The position numbers and the translations under genes were made by a program. The notes beneath the pieces were generated by a model that was not told the origin of the DNA, did not search any database, and worked only from the letters and a program-made list of their open reading frames with translations. Shown piece after piece: positions 11,375-22,213 of a stretch of 64,000 bases of DNA. Source of the DNA: Styela clava. Its lineage: Eukaryota; Chordata; Ascidiacea; Stolidobranchia; Styelidae. The stretch is from NCBI RefSeq assembly GCF_964204865.1, contig NC_135262.1:1364001-1428000 (forward strand). The letters run 5' to 3'. Position 1 is the stretch's first letter. Each line of letters opens with the position of its first letter.

Positions 11375-12287
11375 GGCCAATTCCATGTCAGACAAGACAA
11401 AAAAATTTGAAAAGTCCACCCACTACCACAGATTTTATTTATGCTTTGCATATATCCAGAATAACTTCCTACAAGCAAAATAAAAAAAATTTGAACAAAT
11501 TTCGTCAAGTATTAGAGAAGTTAGAGCATTTTGAAAATTGCCAATATTTATGAACGAGACAATCTTTTGAAAGTTTTTTAAAATCAATTATTAAACATTT
11601 GTGAGCTTTTTTTAGAATATTTTTTCATTATTATACCCAATTTTTGGTGCTGTTGAAGAAAATACAATTGCGAATCAGGAGGGTAAAAAAAAATTTTTTT
11701 TCACTTTCCGAACCTCCTGAAATTCCTGATTTAAACTCAAAACAGCCTTCAGAATCAGTCATGCGCGACGAAGACTTCATCTTCAAATTACAAAAATGGG
11801 TAAGTTTTGTTTTTGATAAAATGGATATTTTCTGAAAGCTTGGTAACAATGCAAGTCTGTGTAAAAATTTCATTTTGTATTTTAAAAAATACAACCTATT
11901 TTTGCTCTGTCAAAGTCGTGTTCAAATTCTAGATCAAAATGTTATATAAAGTGATATTTTCTCTATGACGTCATAATGGTGAAAAGTGATAACACAATAA
12001 ACATAACACATTTATGAATCAGATGCCCAATCAATTGGAACTGAACATAGTTTTTTATTAAATAACATTTAATAACACGCAATAATTAATTGACAATCAC
12101 AAACAGTTGGGAATATGAACAAGGAATACCCAAATAACTGCTGGGCTTAAAAAACATACATGTTTTATTACCATCCAATAATACAATTTAATTAACATTT
12201 TAAAATAAAATTTTAACATAAGAAAGAATTTACTATTAGTTACACACGTCTTGCTTCATCCACCAGCTCAAAATGCATGAAACAGTG

Positions 12288-12824
12288 TCAAACATTTAAA
12301 TTATTCCATCTTTCATGCCAAACAGTTGATATAAGGGAAGACGATTGTTCTGTTAGTTGATACTGTCCCCTAGTTGTTTGTAATATGGAGCATTCTATTG
12401 GGCAGATCACATTTTCAAAGGGAACCCAGCATCTGTCATTATTGGTTGGCCAGTAAAATGAAACAGCCGGCCCAGCTGGATGGAAAAAATCGACATTCAA
12501 ATCACCTTGGGTTTCATCCACCTCTGAAACTATTCCTATATACCATTTTTTCATAATCATTACTAATCCTTTTCATTCCTATTTGATAATTTGAGAGTGG
12601 TGTAAAATTGTGGAATGTTCTGGTTCCTTTGATGGTCGAAGCCCTGATCCGAGTTTGCAGTTTGGACCTCGATAATTTTAAATCTTCAGAAGGTGAAAAA
12701 AGTGAATCGATGGCATGTGTTTTTTACAGAATTCCATCATTTTAGAAACATCATCAATCTGATGTTCTGGTTCGCTTCTGATATTTTTTAAAGCAGTTGT
12801 GCGTTTGATGGTACCACCAAGACC
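12288..12824 (-). pseudogene. Inverted, broken copy of the transposase 3' end
   Basis: Reading the minus strand from 12824 gives the reverse complement of 14933 to about 15540, the last fifth of the transposase gene. The C-terminal block (KWYIGIVSEVDE, FFHPAGPAVSFYW, NDRCWVPFENVICP) is preserved almost residue for residue. A deletion of about 86 bases relative to the intact copy breaks the frame, and no upstream coding part is joined to it apart from a short, diverged stretch near 12832-12870 that resembles 14590-14635. It is part of the left arm and not an independent gene. Confidence 0.85.
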
Positions 12825-12935
12825 AAAAAAATGATTTTGTGTACAATGACCTGTATTTCATTTTTGTGACAGCTTTGTTTTGTCTAATATCTAATTCCTG
12901 CTTTTAGTGCAAACCTTTTTGTGGGTTCACAGCAA

Positions 12936-13055
12936 ATACGTATTTTCTCGACTATACGCCTATCACGCGGATAAGCCGACTCCCTAATAACAGCTTCGAA
13001 ATAGTGAATTTATGAAAATTCGCATATACGCCGTTTCCACAAATCGCAACACGGC
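12936..13055 (+). mobile_element. Fragment of the TACCGTATAT MITE inside the transposon
   Basis: The words GTGAATTTATGAAAATT, GCATATACGCC and CACAAATCG, in this order, match 63041-63085 (in the copy at 62999-63203). The fragment lies just upstream of the transposase reading frame and within its 5' open extension. It may have replaced or displaced the original 5' end of the gene. Confidence 0.5.
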
Positions 13056-13168
13056 GCACGCATCTAAATGAGGAATGTAATATCAAGACCTATAGCAAGG
13101 ATTTTGGGATAGCACAAATTAGTGATTTCAATGAGAATGAAAGAAACCTTCTGACTTGCAGAACAGGA

Positions 13169-15547
13169 GTGGAAGTGTCAAATTTTGCTACGATTTGCAA
13201 TCACCATAGGGCCAAATATATATCAAAGTATGAATTTTTGCAGCCAAAAAAGTGCTGTAATCCTTTTAATAGTCACAAAAGGCCTGTAACAAATGGTTTA
13301 AGAAGCATAAATTGGAGTATCCATAACATCCTAAAGAGCCAGAATATTTTCATCGCCCCTGGTAGAAGAATCTGTACGAATTGCCATGTCAAAACTTTTA
13401 CAATAGAAAATAAATATGATGAAAACAAAGAACCCCATCAAATTTTAGCTGATGAAACTCCTGGATTCACTGCAACTGCCTGCAAAGAAGCTGTAAATGC
13501 TAGTTTAATATCTATTGGAGAATCGCCTCTAAAATTGCATAGTCTTTCACAGAAAAGTCGTTTGAAATATGGAAAGAGGAAACTGGAAAAGGTGGAATCA
13601 AAATTCAGGAAAAAATTGTCATTCACACTTACAGGATGCGAAGGAAGTATTCCGAATCCAGATAGAGATATGCATACCCTTACCACAATGGAAAAAGACT
13701 ATTATAGACTTCTCGACGAAATAAAAGAAAAAATTGGAGATGCAATAACACGATCAGAAAAATTAAGACTTTTGACTTTGGCCCCTAAAAGCTGGTCTCG
13801 CACAAAGATTTCAAATTATTTTAATGTTAATCAAAGTTTGGTCAAATCAGCCAAAGCTTTAGTGAAAAAAGAAGGAATTTTAGCTGTTCCACCTAAACCA
13901 AGTGGTAAGAAGCTGCCAGTAGAAGTGATCAAGCATGTTGAGGATTTTTTTCAAGATGATGAATTCACGCGTTTGCTTCCTGGTACTAAAGATAAAGTTA
14001 GTATAGCAAAAAATAGTTATATGCAAAAAAGATTAATTTTATGTACGCTAAAAGAGTTGTATATCGCTTTTAAAGACAAGTATCCACAATTGAAAATTGG
14101 CTTTTCCACATTCTGTACCCTTCGTCCTAAATGGTGTATGTCCGTATCATCTCCTGGTATGCACAGAGTGTGTGTATGCACCATACACCAAAATGTCATC
14201 CTGTTATTACGTGCCGCACAGATTAAAGAAACATATTCGGATATAATTAAAATGACAGTATGCAGTCTCAGTAACAGGCAGTGTATGTTGGGGCAATGTG
14301 ACAAGTGTCCGAAAGAAAGTAATTTAGTTGAATGGTTGGAAGAAAGACTCCAGTGTCAAGAGGAAGTGCGTTTCAAACAGTGGGTTAACACAGATAGAAC
14401 AGACCTTATTGATAATACCCTCAATGTAGAAGAATTCATCGAATATTTAGTGGAAAAAATTTTGGCTCTAGCACCTCACTCATACATTTCGAAGGCCCAA
14501 TCAAATTATTTCAAAAACCGAAAATTAAATATGGAACAAACAACAGCTCTCATACTGATGGATTTCAGCGAAAATTATCGTTTTCGATTTCAAAATGAAG
14601 CGCAAGGATATCACTGGACACAAAATCATTGCACCGTTCATCCAGTGGTGTGTTACTACAAAGATGAGATACCGAAACATATCAGTATGTGCTTTATTTC
14701 TGAAGACCTCCAACATGATGTTGGTATGGTGTACCTTATTCAAAAAAAATCAATCGAATTCTTAAAAGATAAAATACCCAACCTCTCTTCAGTTGAGTAT
14801 TTTAGTGATGGGTGTGCTGCCCAGTATAAAAACTGCAAAAATTTTTTTAATTTGTGCCAACATCACAAAGATTTTAACATCAAAGCCTCATGGTCTTTTT
14901 TTGCCACTAGTCATGGTAAGTCCGCTTGTGATGGTCTTGGTGGTACCATCAAACGCACAACTGCTTTAAAAAATATCAGAAGCGAACCAGAACATCAGAT
15001 TGATGATGTTTCTAAAATGATGGAATTCTGTAAAAAACATATGCCATCGATTCACTTTTTTCACCTTCCTTCTGAAGATTTAAAATTATCAAGGTCCAAA
15101 CTGCAAACTCGGATTGGGGCTTCGACCATCAAAGGAACCAGAACATTCCACAATTTTACACCACTATCAAATTATCAAATAGGAATGAAAAGGATTAGTA
15201 ATGATTATGAATACAGCTTAATTTGGAACTTTAACAAAAATGTAACACCTAGAAACAATTTCAATGTTGGGAAATATGTATGTTGTGTTTATGAGAGAAA
15301 ATGGTATATAGGAATGGTTTCAGAGGTGGATGAAGCCCAAGGTGATTTGAATGTCGATTTTTTCCATCCAGCTGGGCCGGCTGTTTCATTCTACTGGCCA
15401 ACCAATAATGACAGATGCTGGGTTCCCTTTGAAAATGTGATCTGCCCAATAGAATGCCCCATATTACAAACAACTAGGGGACAGTATCAACTAACAGAAC
15501 AATCGGCTTCCCTTATATCATCTGTTTGGAATGAAAGATTCCCATAA
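13169..15547 (+). CDS. DDE-like transposase of the palindromic transposon, 792 codons, 5' end uncertain
   Basis: This is a putative cut-and-paste transposase. A cysteine/histidine cluster (ATICNHHR, KKCCNPF, RRICTNCH) covers about the first 75 residues, consistent with a zinc-binding DNA-recognition region. A helix-turn-helix-like segment (SWSRTKISNYFNVNQSLVK) follows near residues 210-230. LRPKWCMSV and CVCTIHQNV lie before the catalytic core. Candidate acidic residues are D465 (MDFSENYRF), D547 (FSDGCAAQYKN) and D588 (SACDGLGGT). The last 110 residues (KWYIGMVSEVDE through WVPFENVICP) look like a Tudor/SH3-type barrel. The frame has no stop but also no good ATG: the listed start is GTG, and open, coding-looking sequence (DFGIAQISDFNENERN) continues upstream to about 13075 with no in-frame ATG. 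The first exon may be missing or spliced. I recognise related proteins in invertebrate genomes but cannot name the superfamily securely. Confidence 0.8.
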   Translation: MEVSNFATICNHHRAKYISKYEFLQPKKCCNPFNSHKRPVTNGLRSINWSIHNILKSQNIFIAPGRRICTNCHVKTFTIENKYDENKEPHQILADETPGFTATACKEAVNASLISIGESPLKLHSLSQKSRLKYGKRKLEKVESKFRKKLSFTLTGCEGSIPNPDRDMHTLTTMEKDYYRLLDEIKEKIGDAITRSEKLRLLTLAPKSWSRTKISNYFNVNQSLVKSAKALVKKEGILAVPPKPSGKKLPVEVIKHVEDFFQDDEFTRLLPGTKDKVSIAKNSYMQKRLILCTLKELYIAFKDKYPQLKIGFSTFCTLRPKWCMSVSSPGMHRVCVCTIHQNVILLLRAAQIKETYSDIIKMTVCSLSNRQCMLGQCDKCPKESNLVEWLEERLQCQEEVRFKQWVNTDRTDLIDNTLNVEEFIEYLVEKILALAPHSYISKAQSNYFKNRKLNMEQTTALILMDFSENYRFRFQNEAQGYHWTQNHCTVHPVVCYYKDEIPKHISMCFISEDLQHDVGMVYLIQKKSIEFLKDKIPNLSSVEYFSDGCAAQYKNCKNFFNLCQHHKDFNIKASWSFFATSHGKSACDGLGGTIKRTTALKNIRSEPEHQIDDVSKMMEFCKKHMPSIHFFHLPSEDLKLSRSKLQTRIGASTIKGTRTFHNFTPLSNYQIGMKRISNDYEYSLIWNFNKNVTPRNNFNVGKYVCCVYERKWYIGMVSEVDEAQGDLNVDFFHPAGPAVSFYWPTNNDRCWVPFENVICPIECPILQTTRGQYQLTEQSASLISSVWNERFP

Positions 15548-17149
15548 AAACAACCCAACAGAGAATAATTTAAATGTTTTACACTGTTTCATTACACTGT
15601 TTCATACACTGTTTCATGCAGTTATTTGGGTATTCCTTGTTTGTGATTCTCAATTAATTATTGCCTGTTATTAAATGTTATTTAATGTGTTAATATGTTT
15701 ATTATGTTATTTAATAAAAAACTATGTTCAGTTCCAATTGATTGGGCATCTGATTCATAAATGTGTTATGTTTATTGTGTTATCACTTATTCACCATTAT
15801 GACGTCATAGAGAAAATATTACTTTATATAACATTTTGACCTAGAATTTGAACACGACTTTGACAGAGCAAAAATAAGTTGTATTTTTTAAAATACAAAA
15901 TGAAATTTTTACACAGACTTGCATTGTTACCAAGCTTTCAGAAAATATCCATTTTATCAAAAACAAAACTTACCCATTTTTGTAATTTGAAGATGAAGTC
16001 TTCGTCGCGCATGACTGATTCTGAAGGCTGTTTTGAGTTTAAATCAGGAATTTCGGGAGGTTCGGAAAGTGAAAAAATAATTTTTTTTTACCCTCCTGAG
16101 GCGCAATTGTATTTTCTTCAACAGCACCAAAAATTGGGTATAATAATCAAAAAATAATCTAAAAAAAGCACATAAATGTTTAAAAATTGATTTTATAAAA
16201 CCTCCAAAAGATTGTCTCGTTCATAAATATTGGCAATCTTCAAAATGCTCTAACTTCTCTAATACTTGACGAAATTTGTTCAAATTTTTTTTATTTTGCT
16301 TGTAGGAAGTTATTCTGGATATATGCAAAGTATAAATAAAATCTGTGATAGTGGGTGGAATGGCTTGGAGATCTGACAAGGAATTGGCCTATATTTATTT
16401 GTAATCTCAACAAATTCCTTGAGTTATATTTTACATTTAGCTATTTTTAAACATAAAAGTTTGGTTGTGGCAGCATCAGGCAAGCCAGACTGAATTACCA
16501 AACAGGCTGGATTTGGCCAACGAGCCTTACTTAGCCCATGTCAGGACTAGACACATGTAAAAGACTGATGGCAAGAGCTTGACTTCGCCGATTACCAAGC
16601 CATATTTCTGTATTTTCTATCAGAAAACATAAAAGGGCTGAGAATCTGTAGGCAAAACCGAAATTTAAAACCTCACCAGATTTGACGCATGTAAAGGACT
16701 GCGGAGTATCATTCTGATTTCTGAGTAAAATGATTGTCATTATATAAAATGGGATGAAAATGACTGATATACGTTTCTTCACATTCCATAACATAACGAA
16801 GTGATTTCCTACCATTTTCAACGTATATTTATTACTTTCTCACTAAGTATAAAAACTCTCATAGTTGTTCATAGAATAAAGGATCCTCAGCAGTATTACT
16901 GGCACTCCGGCCTCTTATCAACAGTTTTAATAGTTTATATTGTGCTCATCAACATATATTAAATTAATACTAAATGAATATTCAATATTAGTTAAACTGC
17001 ACCAATCACCAAGCAATACTTTTGTATTTTCTCTCAGAAAACATTAAATATATTTCTTCCTCCCACCAAGACCACGTTACTCCTAATGATGTCATATTAA
17101 TGAGATTACAAATCTAATCAGATCAGAAAGATTGGGATTGTTCAAGCAA

Positions 17150-17345
17150 ACTAATGGTTCTAACAAGACTAATATTTAATAATCGGCGTTCCCTTTTAAA
17201 CTAATATGGCGGATAATAATAATCCAAACGGAATGTGCGATTATACAAAGGAACAGTGCCAAGGGAGCTAATTAGAATCGGGAAACACCAAAAACACTAT
17301 CTAGTCTACCACAATTCGTCTTACCTGTTAATAATTAATGAACTA
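17150..17345 (-). repeat. Dispersed repeat, copy 2 of 3 (inverted)
   Basis: The reverse complement contains GTTAGTTCATTAATTATTAAC, GACGAATTGTGGTAG, GGTGTTTCCCGATT and AGCTCCCTTGGCACTG, in the same order as at 6398-6590 and 31505-31690. The family is unidentified. Confidence 0.6.
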
Positions 17346-18066
17346 ACAATGATTAGCAAAATTTGTCGCAAAGATTTTGATAATGTATTGTAAATCAACC
17401 CCTCTTGATTTCATCAATAAAAATTCTGAAGTCATAAGAAATACTACTCTATACACTTGACCTATTCATAAAAGGGAAGGGAGAAAGTAATGGAACAGTC
17501 ACAAAGAGTCTATGACACTATCCACATTGCAGATTATTAACAATATAATATTAATTTTCATACAGGCTTCACTCAGAAAACTTTCAAAATAAATAAAAGT
17601 ACCGGTAATAGTCTTCCAGAGAAAAATACAATACATTTCATAGCCATTGGTCCAGTAGTTTATAAGAAAACTGTTTTTTTTTTCGCAACAAAAAGAAGAA
17701 AATTACTAACAACATAATAACAAAGCAATCCATAGGTTCACTTCCCTGTCCAACAAGCTAATCATAATCCAACATTGGCAAAGAGTACTGCGTCATTCTA
17801 CACTAGTCATGACCTATTAATAAAAAGCAAAACCTACATAGATGTCTCAAAAAGTTTAATTAGGTACATCACGTTTCTTTTCCAATACCAATCAATCACA
17901 TTGCAGAAATATAGATAATCAATCCAATAAGATCATGACTGACGTAAAATTTAGTGTGCCTTGTGATTTTGTTTCATCATAGCAAGGCTAACTAACTGGT
18001 GGTGACTAACTTTGATTTGTATATTTAATGCAGAGATTCTGTAGCAAGAGAATAAGCCATCTATAT

Positions 18067-18144
18067 TAACACAAATATATTTATGTATTTCTGAAGAAGT
18101 CTAACCTTGGTCAGACGAAACGTTACAGAAATATATTTGTGTTA
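18067..18144 (+). repeat. Palindromic element with hammerhead-like core
   Basis: Outer 16-base arms TAACACAAATATATTT (18067-18082) and AAATATATTTGTGTTA (18129-18144) are perfect complements. Between them are CTGAAGA (18091-18097), a helix made by GTCT-A-AC and GT-C-AGAC with a small loop, and GAAA (18117-18120). A decayed relative occurs at about 31725-31780. The order CUGANGA, helix, GAAA is that of a hammerhead core, but no valid stem III plus cleavage triplet follows. Confidence 0.5.
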
Positions 18145-19205
18145 GTGTGCAGCAAGAATCTTGAATCACTTAGGATTGTTATCTTCAATCTTGCTACAGC
18201 ATCCTTGCATTATATGCATACAGATCCGCCGGCACAAAAGCATAGAAGAAGAATAAATAGTTAGACTCACAGAAACCAAATCATTTGTAATGCTTTAGTT
18301 GTTGATTTATATGCACTAAAATAAGTTGAACACTAATTAATTCTGTGTTTTATACCATTTAATAATTATTGAGCACAACGACGCACACAAAACCATTAAT
18401 GGCAAAACAAAATTAAAGAATAGAAAATTTTATACATTTTGAAGATTAGGTGTTTTCCCAAAAGTCCAATTAACTCACGTTCCTTCCAATACTAATCAAT
18501 AAATACTATCTGTCACATTGCAGGAATATTGATAATCAATAATTTGAATTAGACAGAAGCATTATATCTGTCTAATAAACACATTTTTTAATTCGAGTGC
18601 TGCCATACACAAGTAGGCAAGACTCATATGACATATTCACCCAAAACGCTCCGTTACTCCAATGTGCAGCAAAGTTATTATAAATAAGCTTATATTGATC
18701 AGCATATTCTCCAATAATCAAATGTTTAGTTAGTATAACGTATAAGTAAATTTAACAAACTGTAAAATAGAAAAATGATAATTTTTGTGAGCATTCATTC
18801 CTTGGTTGTTCCGAAATATTTGGAAAGCAGAAGCAAGATTGAATATAACAAATACAAGTGCTTTTATTAAGATTTCACTTGTAGTAGCAAAGTTTCCATA
18901 AAGTTAAGGTTTATACAGAAACCAAATAGATTTAGATTATGTAAACTCTGATTTTGGTCTCATTAAGACATTCTTACAGAATTCAGTTCCTAACACTAGC
19001 TAAATCACTGAAACCAAAATTTGGATAGCCCGATAATATAGAGAATTATTCTTTCCAAATTATGTTGATTTTAAGCATTTCTTTGCAACAAAAGTAGTGA
19101 TTGTCATAGTAAAATTCAAAAATCCAAAAGGATGTTCCTGCAATAATACTGGCACCAATATGTATCGCCAAATACTTAAAATTTTCGATTTTTTCTAGCA
19201 AATAA

Positions 19206-20798
19206 TTATTCATTGAATCTTCTAATAAATTCAGTTAAAGTTCTAGTGGGGCGGCCTGCCATTCCAGAACCTAAATAGGGCACTTCTTGTTTCGCGTTAT
19301 CCATCACTCCAGCAATGTCTAAATGCATCCATTTTGTTTCTTTTTGAATAAAATGATTCAAAAAGGCTGCAGCAGTGCACGCGCCTCCACCACGCCCCCC
19401 TTTTCCAACATTGTTTATATCAGCCAAATGGGCTGGTTTGATCTGGCTGGAATAGAGCTCATATAGAGGCATTCGCCATACTCTATCACCTGTGATATAT
19501 CCAGCTTCGTTTAATTTAGTCCACATTTCGTCGCAATTTGAGAATACACCAGTGGCTCCTGCTCCTAATGCAACAACCATAGCTCCGGTCAGGGTTGCCA
19601 CATTTACTATAACAGCAGGGTTGAACTCCCTTGCGTAACACAAAGCGTCTGCTAATATAAGCCGTCCTTCAGCATCTGTATTGTCAACTTGTATTGTCGT
19701 ACCATCTTTTGCCGTTACCACGTCTCCCGGTTTATTTGCTTCTCCATTTACCATGTTTTCACAAAGAGGTACAAGCGCTATGACTTCTCCTGGGATATTC
19801 AATCTTGCCGCTGTTAAAATTGCCGAGCATACAGTGGCCGCACCCCCCATATCCGCTCTCATTTCTTCCATTCCTTGAGAGGGTTTTATTGAAACTCCAC
19901 CGCTATCAAACGTAACTCCTTTACCAACCAATACAAGTGGATTGGTGGATTCGTTTTGCTCCCCAGTGTAATGAATTTCTAAAAATTTTGGCGGTTGACT
20001 AGAACCTTTTGCCACACTCAGAAATGCACCCATTTTTTGTTCTTCAATCCATGTTTTATCACGAATTATCACTTTAATCTCGCCTTTTGTACCACACGAT
20101 TCAATTTTATTTTTTACCTCCTCACAAAAAATAGTAGGGTCCATTAAATTCGCAGGGGAATCCATCAGATGTCGCGCAAAATTTTGGCCTTCTGCTAAAA
20201 TTACACCTTCCTCCCATTTTTTAACAATATCCTCCCCATTGAGGGGTGTTTCGTTATCAGGTAGACTATTCAATGGTGAAATTGAAAGAGGACATTTTTC
20301 TCGTTCTGACTTTTTGTAATTCCACGTCGACAAAAAAGCACCTTCAGCCGCAGATGTAGGATCATTAGTAACGTCAACTTCAACATTTTCAATTCCAAGA
20401 CCCTTTAAACTTTTTATCCCAGCAGCTATTCCTTTTCTGATATTCTCTCTTCTTATGTCCAAACTTTCATTATTGTTTTTTTGCGGATTTTTCTCTCCTA
20501 AAGACACTACTGAAACAATTGAACATTTTTCCGTAGTGCCAAAAAACAGTCTCGAGCTACCGGATTCAATTGGTTTTGACAGAGATAGTAATTTTGTTAA
20601 CTTTCCTTCGAGCCATTTGTCATAAGTTTCTGAAGTTTCTGTTTTATTTATAACATTTTCTTGTTTTTTCTCCGTATAGATTCCCAGAACTATGGCTTTC
20701 TTTTGATGCAATAATGCAGTAGATGTAGAAAATACTCTGACAAATCCAGAATAATTTTGGCTTGTTAAATTTTCCAGTATTCTCAATGTTACTGACAT
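19206..20798 (-). CDS. LAP3: Leucyl (cytosol) aminopeptidase, M17 family, single exon
   Basis: This is a metallo-exopeptidase that removes N-terminal residues, with two metal ions per active site, normally in a homohexamer. The 530-residue product ends in a typical catalytic domain. The metal/catalytic lysine K293 lies in VGKGVTFDSGG, MRADMGGAAT follows, and NTDAEGRLILADAL carries D375, E377 and the catalytic arginine R379. GGRGGGACTAAAFL and HLDIAGV near the C-terminus are also conserved. The length is close to animal LAP3 (about 519). The first 35 residues (RILENLTSQNYSGFVRVFS) are basic and hydroxylated, so a mitochondrial presequence is possible. The start is the ATG at 20798, with a stop-rich stretch upstream. 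The absence of introns differs from vertebrate LAP3. Confidence 0.95.
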   Translation of the reverse strand: MSVTLRILENLTSQNYSGFVRVFSTSTALLHQKKAIVLGIYTEKKQENVINKTETSETYDKWLEGKLTKLLSLSKPIESGSSRLFFGTTEKCSIVSVVSLGEKNPQKNNNESLDIRRENIRKGIAAGIKSLKGLGIENVEVDVTNDPTSAAEGAFLSTWNYKKSEREKCPLSISPLNSLPDNETPLNGEDIVKKWEEGVILAEGQNFARHLMDSPANLMDPTIFCEEVKNKIESCGTKGEIKVIIRDKTWIEEQKMGAFLSVAKGSSQPPKFLEIHYTGEQNESTNPLVLVGKGVTFDSGGVSIKPSQGMEEMRADMGGAATVCSAILTAARLNIPGEVIALVPLCENMVNGEANKPGDVVTAKDGTTIQVDNTDAEGRLILADALCYAREFNPAVIVNVATLTGAMVVALGAGATGVFSNCDEMWTKLNEAGYITGDRVWRMPLYELYSSQIKPAHLADINNVGKGGRGGGACTAAAFLNHFIQKETKWMHLDIAGVMDNAKQEVPYLGSGMAGRPTRTLTEFIRRFNE

Positions 20799-21760
20799 TT
20801 TTTTAGTTTAGAAAGTAATCTGTATCGCAAAAAATTTTCAAATTCATATTTCACCAATCATTACAGTATGACACATTTCTCCAATTTCAAAACTAACCTC
20901 TAAATTTGAAGACATCAATTTTAACGATGAATACAAACCACTCCTTCGAGAGACAGTAAACCACAATCAGTTTATATTGTTATGTCAAACATGCCCATGA
21001 TGTTACCCTGCCATAGTGCCATTTGTCCTCGTTTCAGGGACAAATTAGGGGTTCGTTTTATTAATCTGAATTGTCCCTAATAGTAGCCGTTGATATGTTT
21101 GTGATGAAATAGTGGGCGGAATAATTTTAAACCATTAAAAATGTTATTATTCTGTCAGTATATTCAAAGTAAGGTTAGTACAAAAAAATCAAAAACTCAA
21201 CAAAGACTACTAAAAACTTATTTACTACATTAGGCATGATTAATTTTGAGGATTTGCACATACTGACATAGGCTACCGTAATTATATAAGAGAATCGAGA
21301 TAATTTATTGTTAATAATAAATTCTCAGTACCGGTATAACTTTAGGCTAGGCCTGTTTATAAATAAACCAAGAATCAATAACAGAATAAGCTAATACCGG
21401 TACCGCACACTAATATCAAGTTCAGTAGAGAGAGAGAGAGAATGATTTATTTTCTGAATATATCAAAAAATGTAAAATTACAATAAATGGAAAAGAACAA
21501 TTATAGAATATATTCGGGAGGGCAAGACTGCAAGATCAACTATGTCGACCGACACCTAAAAAAAGAAAAATTCTCATTAAGACAAGACATTCGGGAGTCA
21601 TGAGAAAAAAAGGCTGTGTATTACAGTATTATAGATTTTTACCTCGATTAATTACAATAATTATTTGATGGGTTACACATGAGTCATGACAGTCCCAAAG
21701 ATACAATAATATGAGGGGGATTATTCAACGAGTTAGTTAACACAATAGCCTACAATCTTT

Positions 21761-22213
21761 GGGTCTAGTATAGTTTAGTACCACAAGTACTTTCAGTGGG
21801 CGTAGCATAACGATTTTTGCATATGTTATTCCTAACCCTCACCTGACTATGCCATCCAAAAATTACGTCACTACGACGTCACCATCACGTCATAGGGATT
21901 GCCAAAGTATAATTACGATCGCTCGAAATGGCATCTGGGCCGCCGATAAGAACTTGCTAAAGCCGGCGATCTCTCTCCTATCGTGATCGTTGCGACGAGA
22001 AAACGAGAGAAATAGCTTGCTCGATTCCAGGTTATCGTCTGCGCGTTTCGTACGACCATCCGCATACTTCGGTGAGCCTTATTACGCCACTGTGACGTCG
22101 GAATGACGTAATTTTTCGGTGACGTAGTCAGGTGGGGGTTAGGATTGACATATGCAAAAATTGTTGAGCCAGGCCAACTAGAAGTGGATGTGGTACTAAA
22201 CTATACCAGACCC
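21761..22213. mobile_element. GGGTCT MITE, full-length copy, 453 bp, 8-bp TSD
   Basis: The ends are GGGTCTAGTATAGTTTAGTA and TACTAAACTATACCAGACCC, with CAATCTTT repeated at 21753-21760 and 22214-22221. Inside are two inverted arms, each with TTACGTCA or TGACGTAA and GACGTC words, and a core with GAAATGGCATCTG and TCGTTGCGACGAGAAAACGA. It has no coding capacity. It is the best intact reference for the family in this window. Confidence 0.9.

Larger units (their letters stand above)
11375..16389 (+). mobile_element. 5 kb DNA transposon with 1.45 kb inverted arms and 4-bp TATA target duplication
   Basis: The ends are GGCCAATTCC (11375) and GGAATTGGCC (to 16389), bordered by TATA at 11371-11374 and 16390-16393. 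The left arm (11375-12824) is the reverse complement of the right arm (14933-16389) with small indels. About 86 bases (15212-15297) are missing from the left arm, and about 130 bases are present only there. The right arm contains the 3' 200 codons of the transposase and its downstream region, so the 3' end of the gene is also present inverted in the left arm. Related copies of the surrounding repeat at 35.2 and 47.1 kb read through the insertion point (CAAACTAAATTT), supporting the boundaries. A 4-bp duplication fits families such as Sola, but TIRs and transposase could not be matched here. Confidence 0.85.
16390..19205. other. Intergenic, AT-rich with repeats
   Basis: It begins with the right half of the split older repeat (to about 16545). 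A minus-strand copy of the 6.4/31.5 kb dispersed repeat lies at about 17150-17345, and a palindromic hammerhead-like element at 18067-18144. The remainder is AT-rich and shows no supported gene. The 3' end of the aminopeptidase transcript should lie just left of 19206. Confidence 0.5.

Noticed and set aside
11631-11894. Matching 87-92 codon frames at 11631-11894 (minus) and 15879-16157 (plus)
   Set aside because: They are the same non-coding arm sequence read in opposite directions. The similarity comes from the inverted arms, and the C-termini diverge by frameshift.
12288-12560. A separate small minus-strand gene of 90 codons
   Set aside because: It is the inverted copy of the transposase C-terminus within the left arm of the transposon.
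18067-18144. An active hammerhead ribozyme
   Set aside because: The core order is right, but after GAAA there is no room for a stem III loop and no NUH site before stem I.
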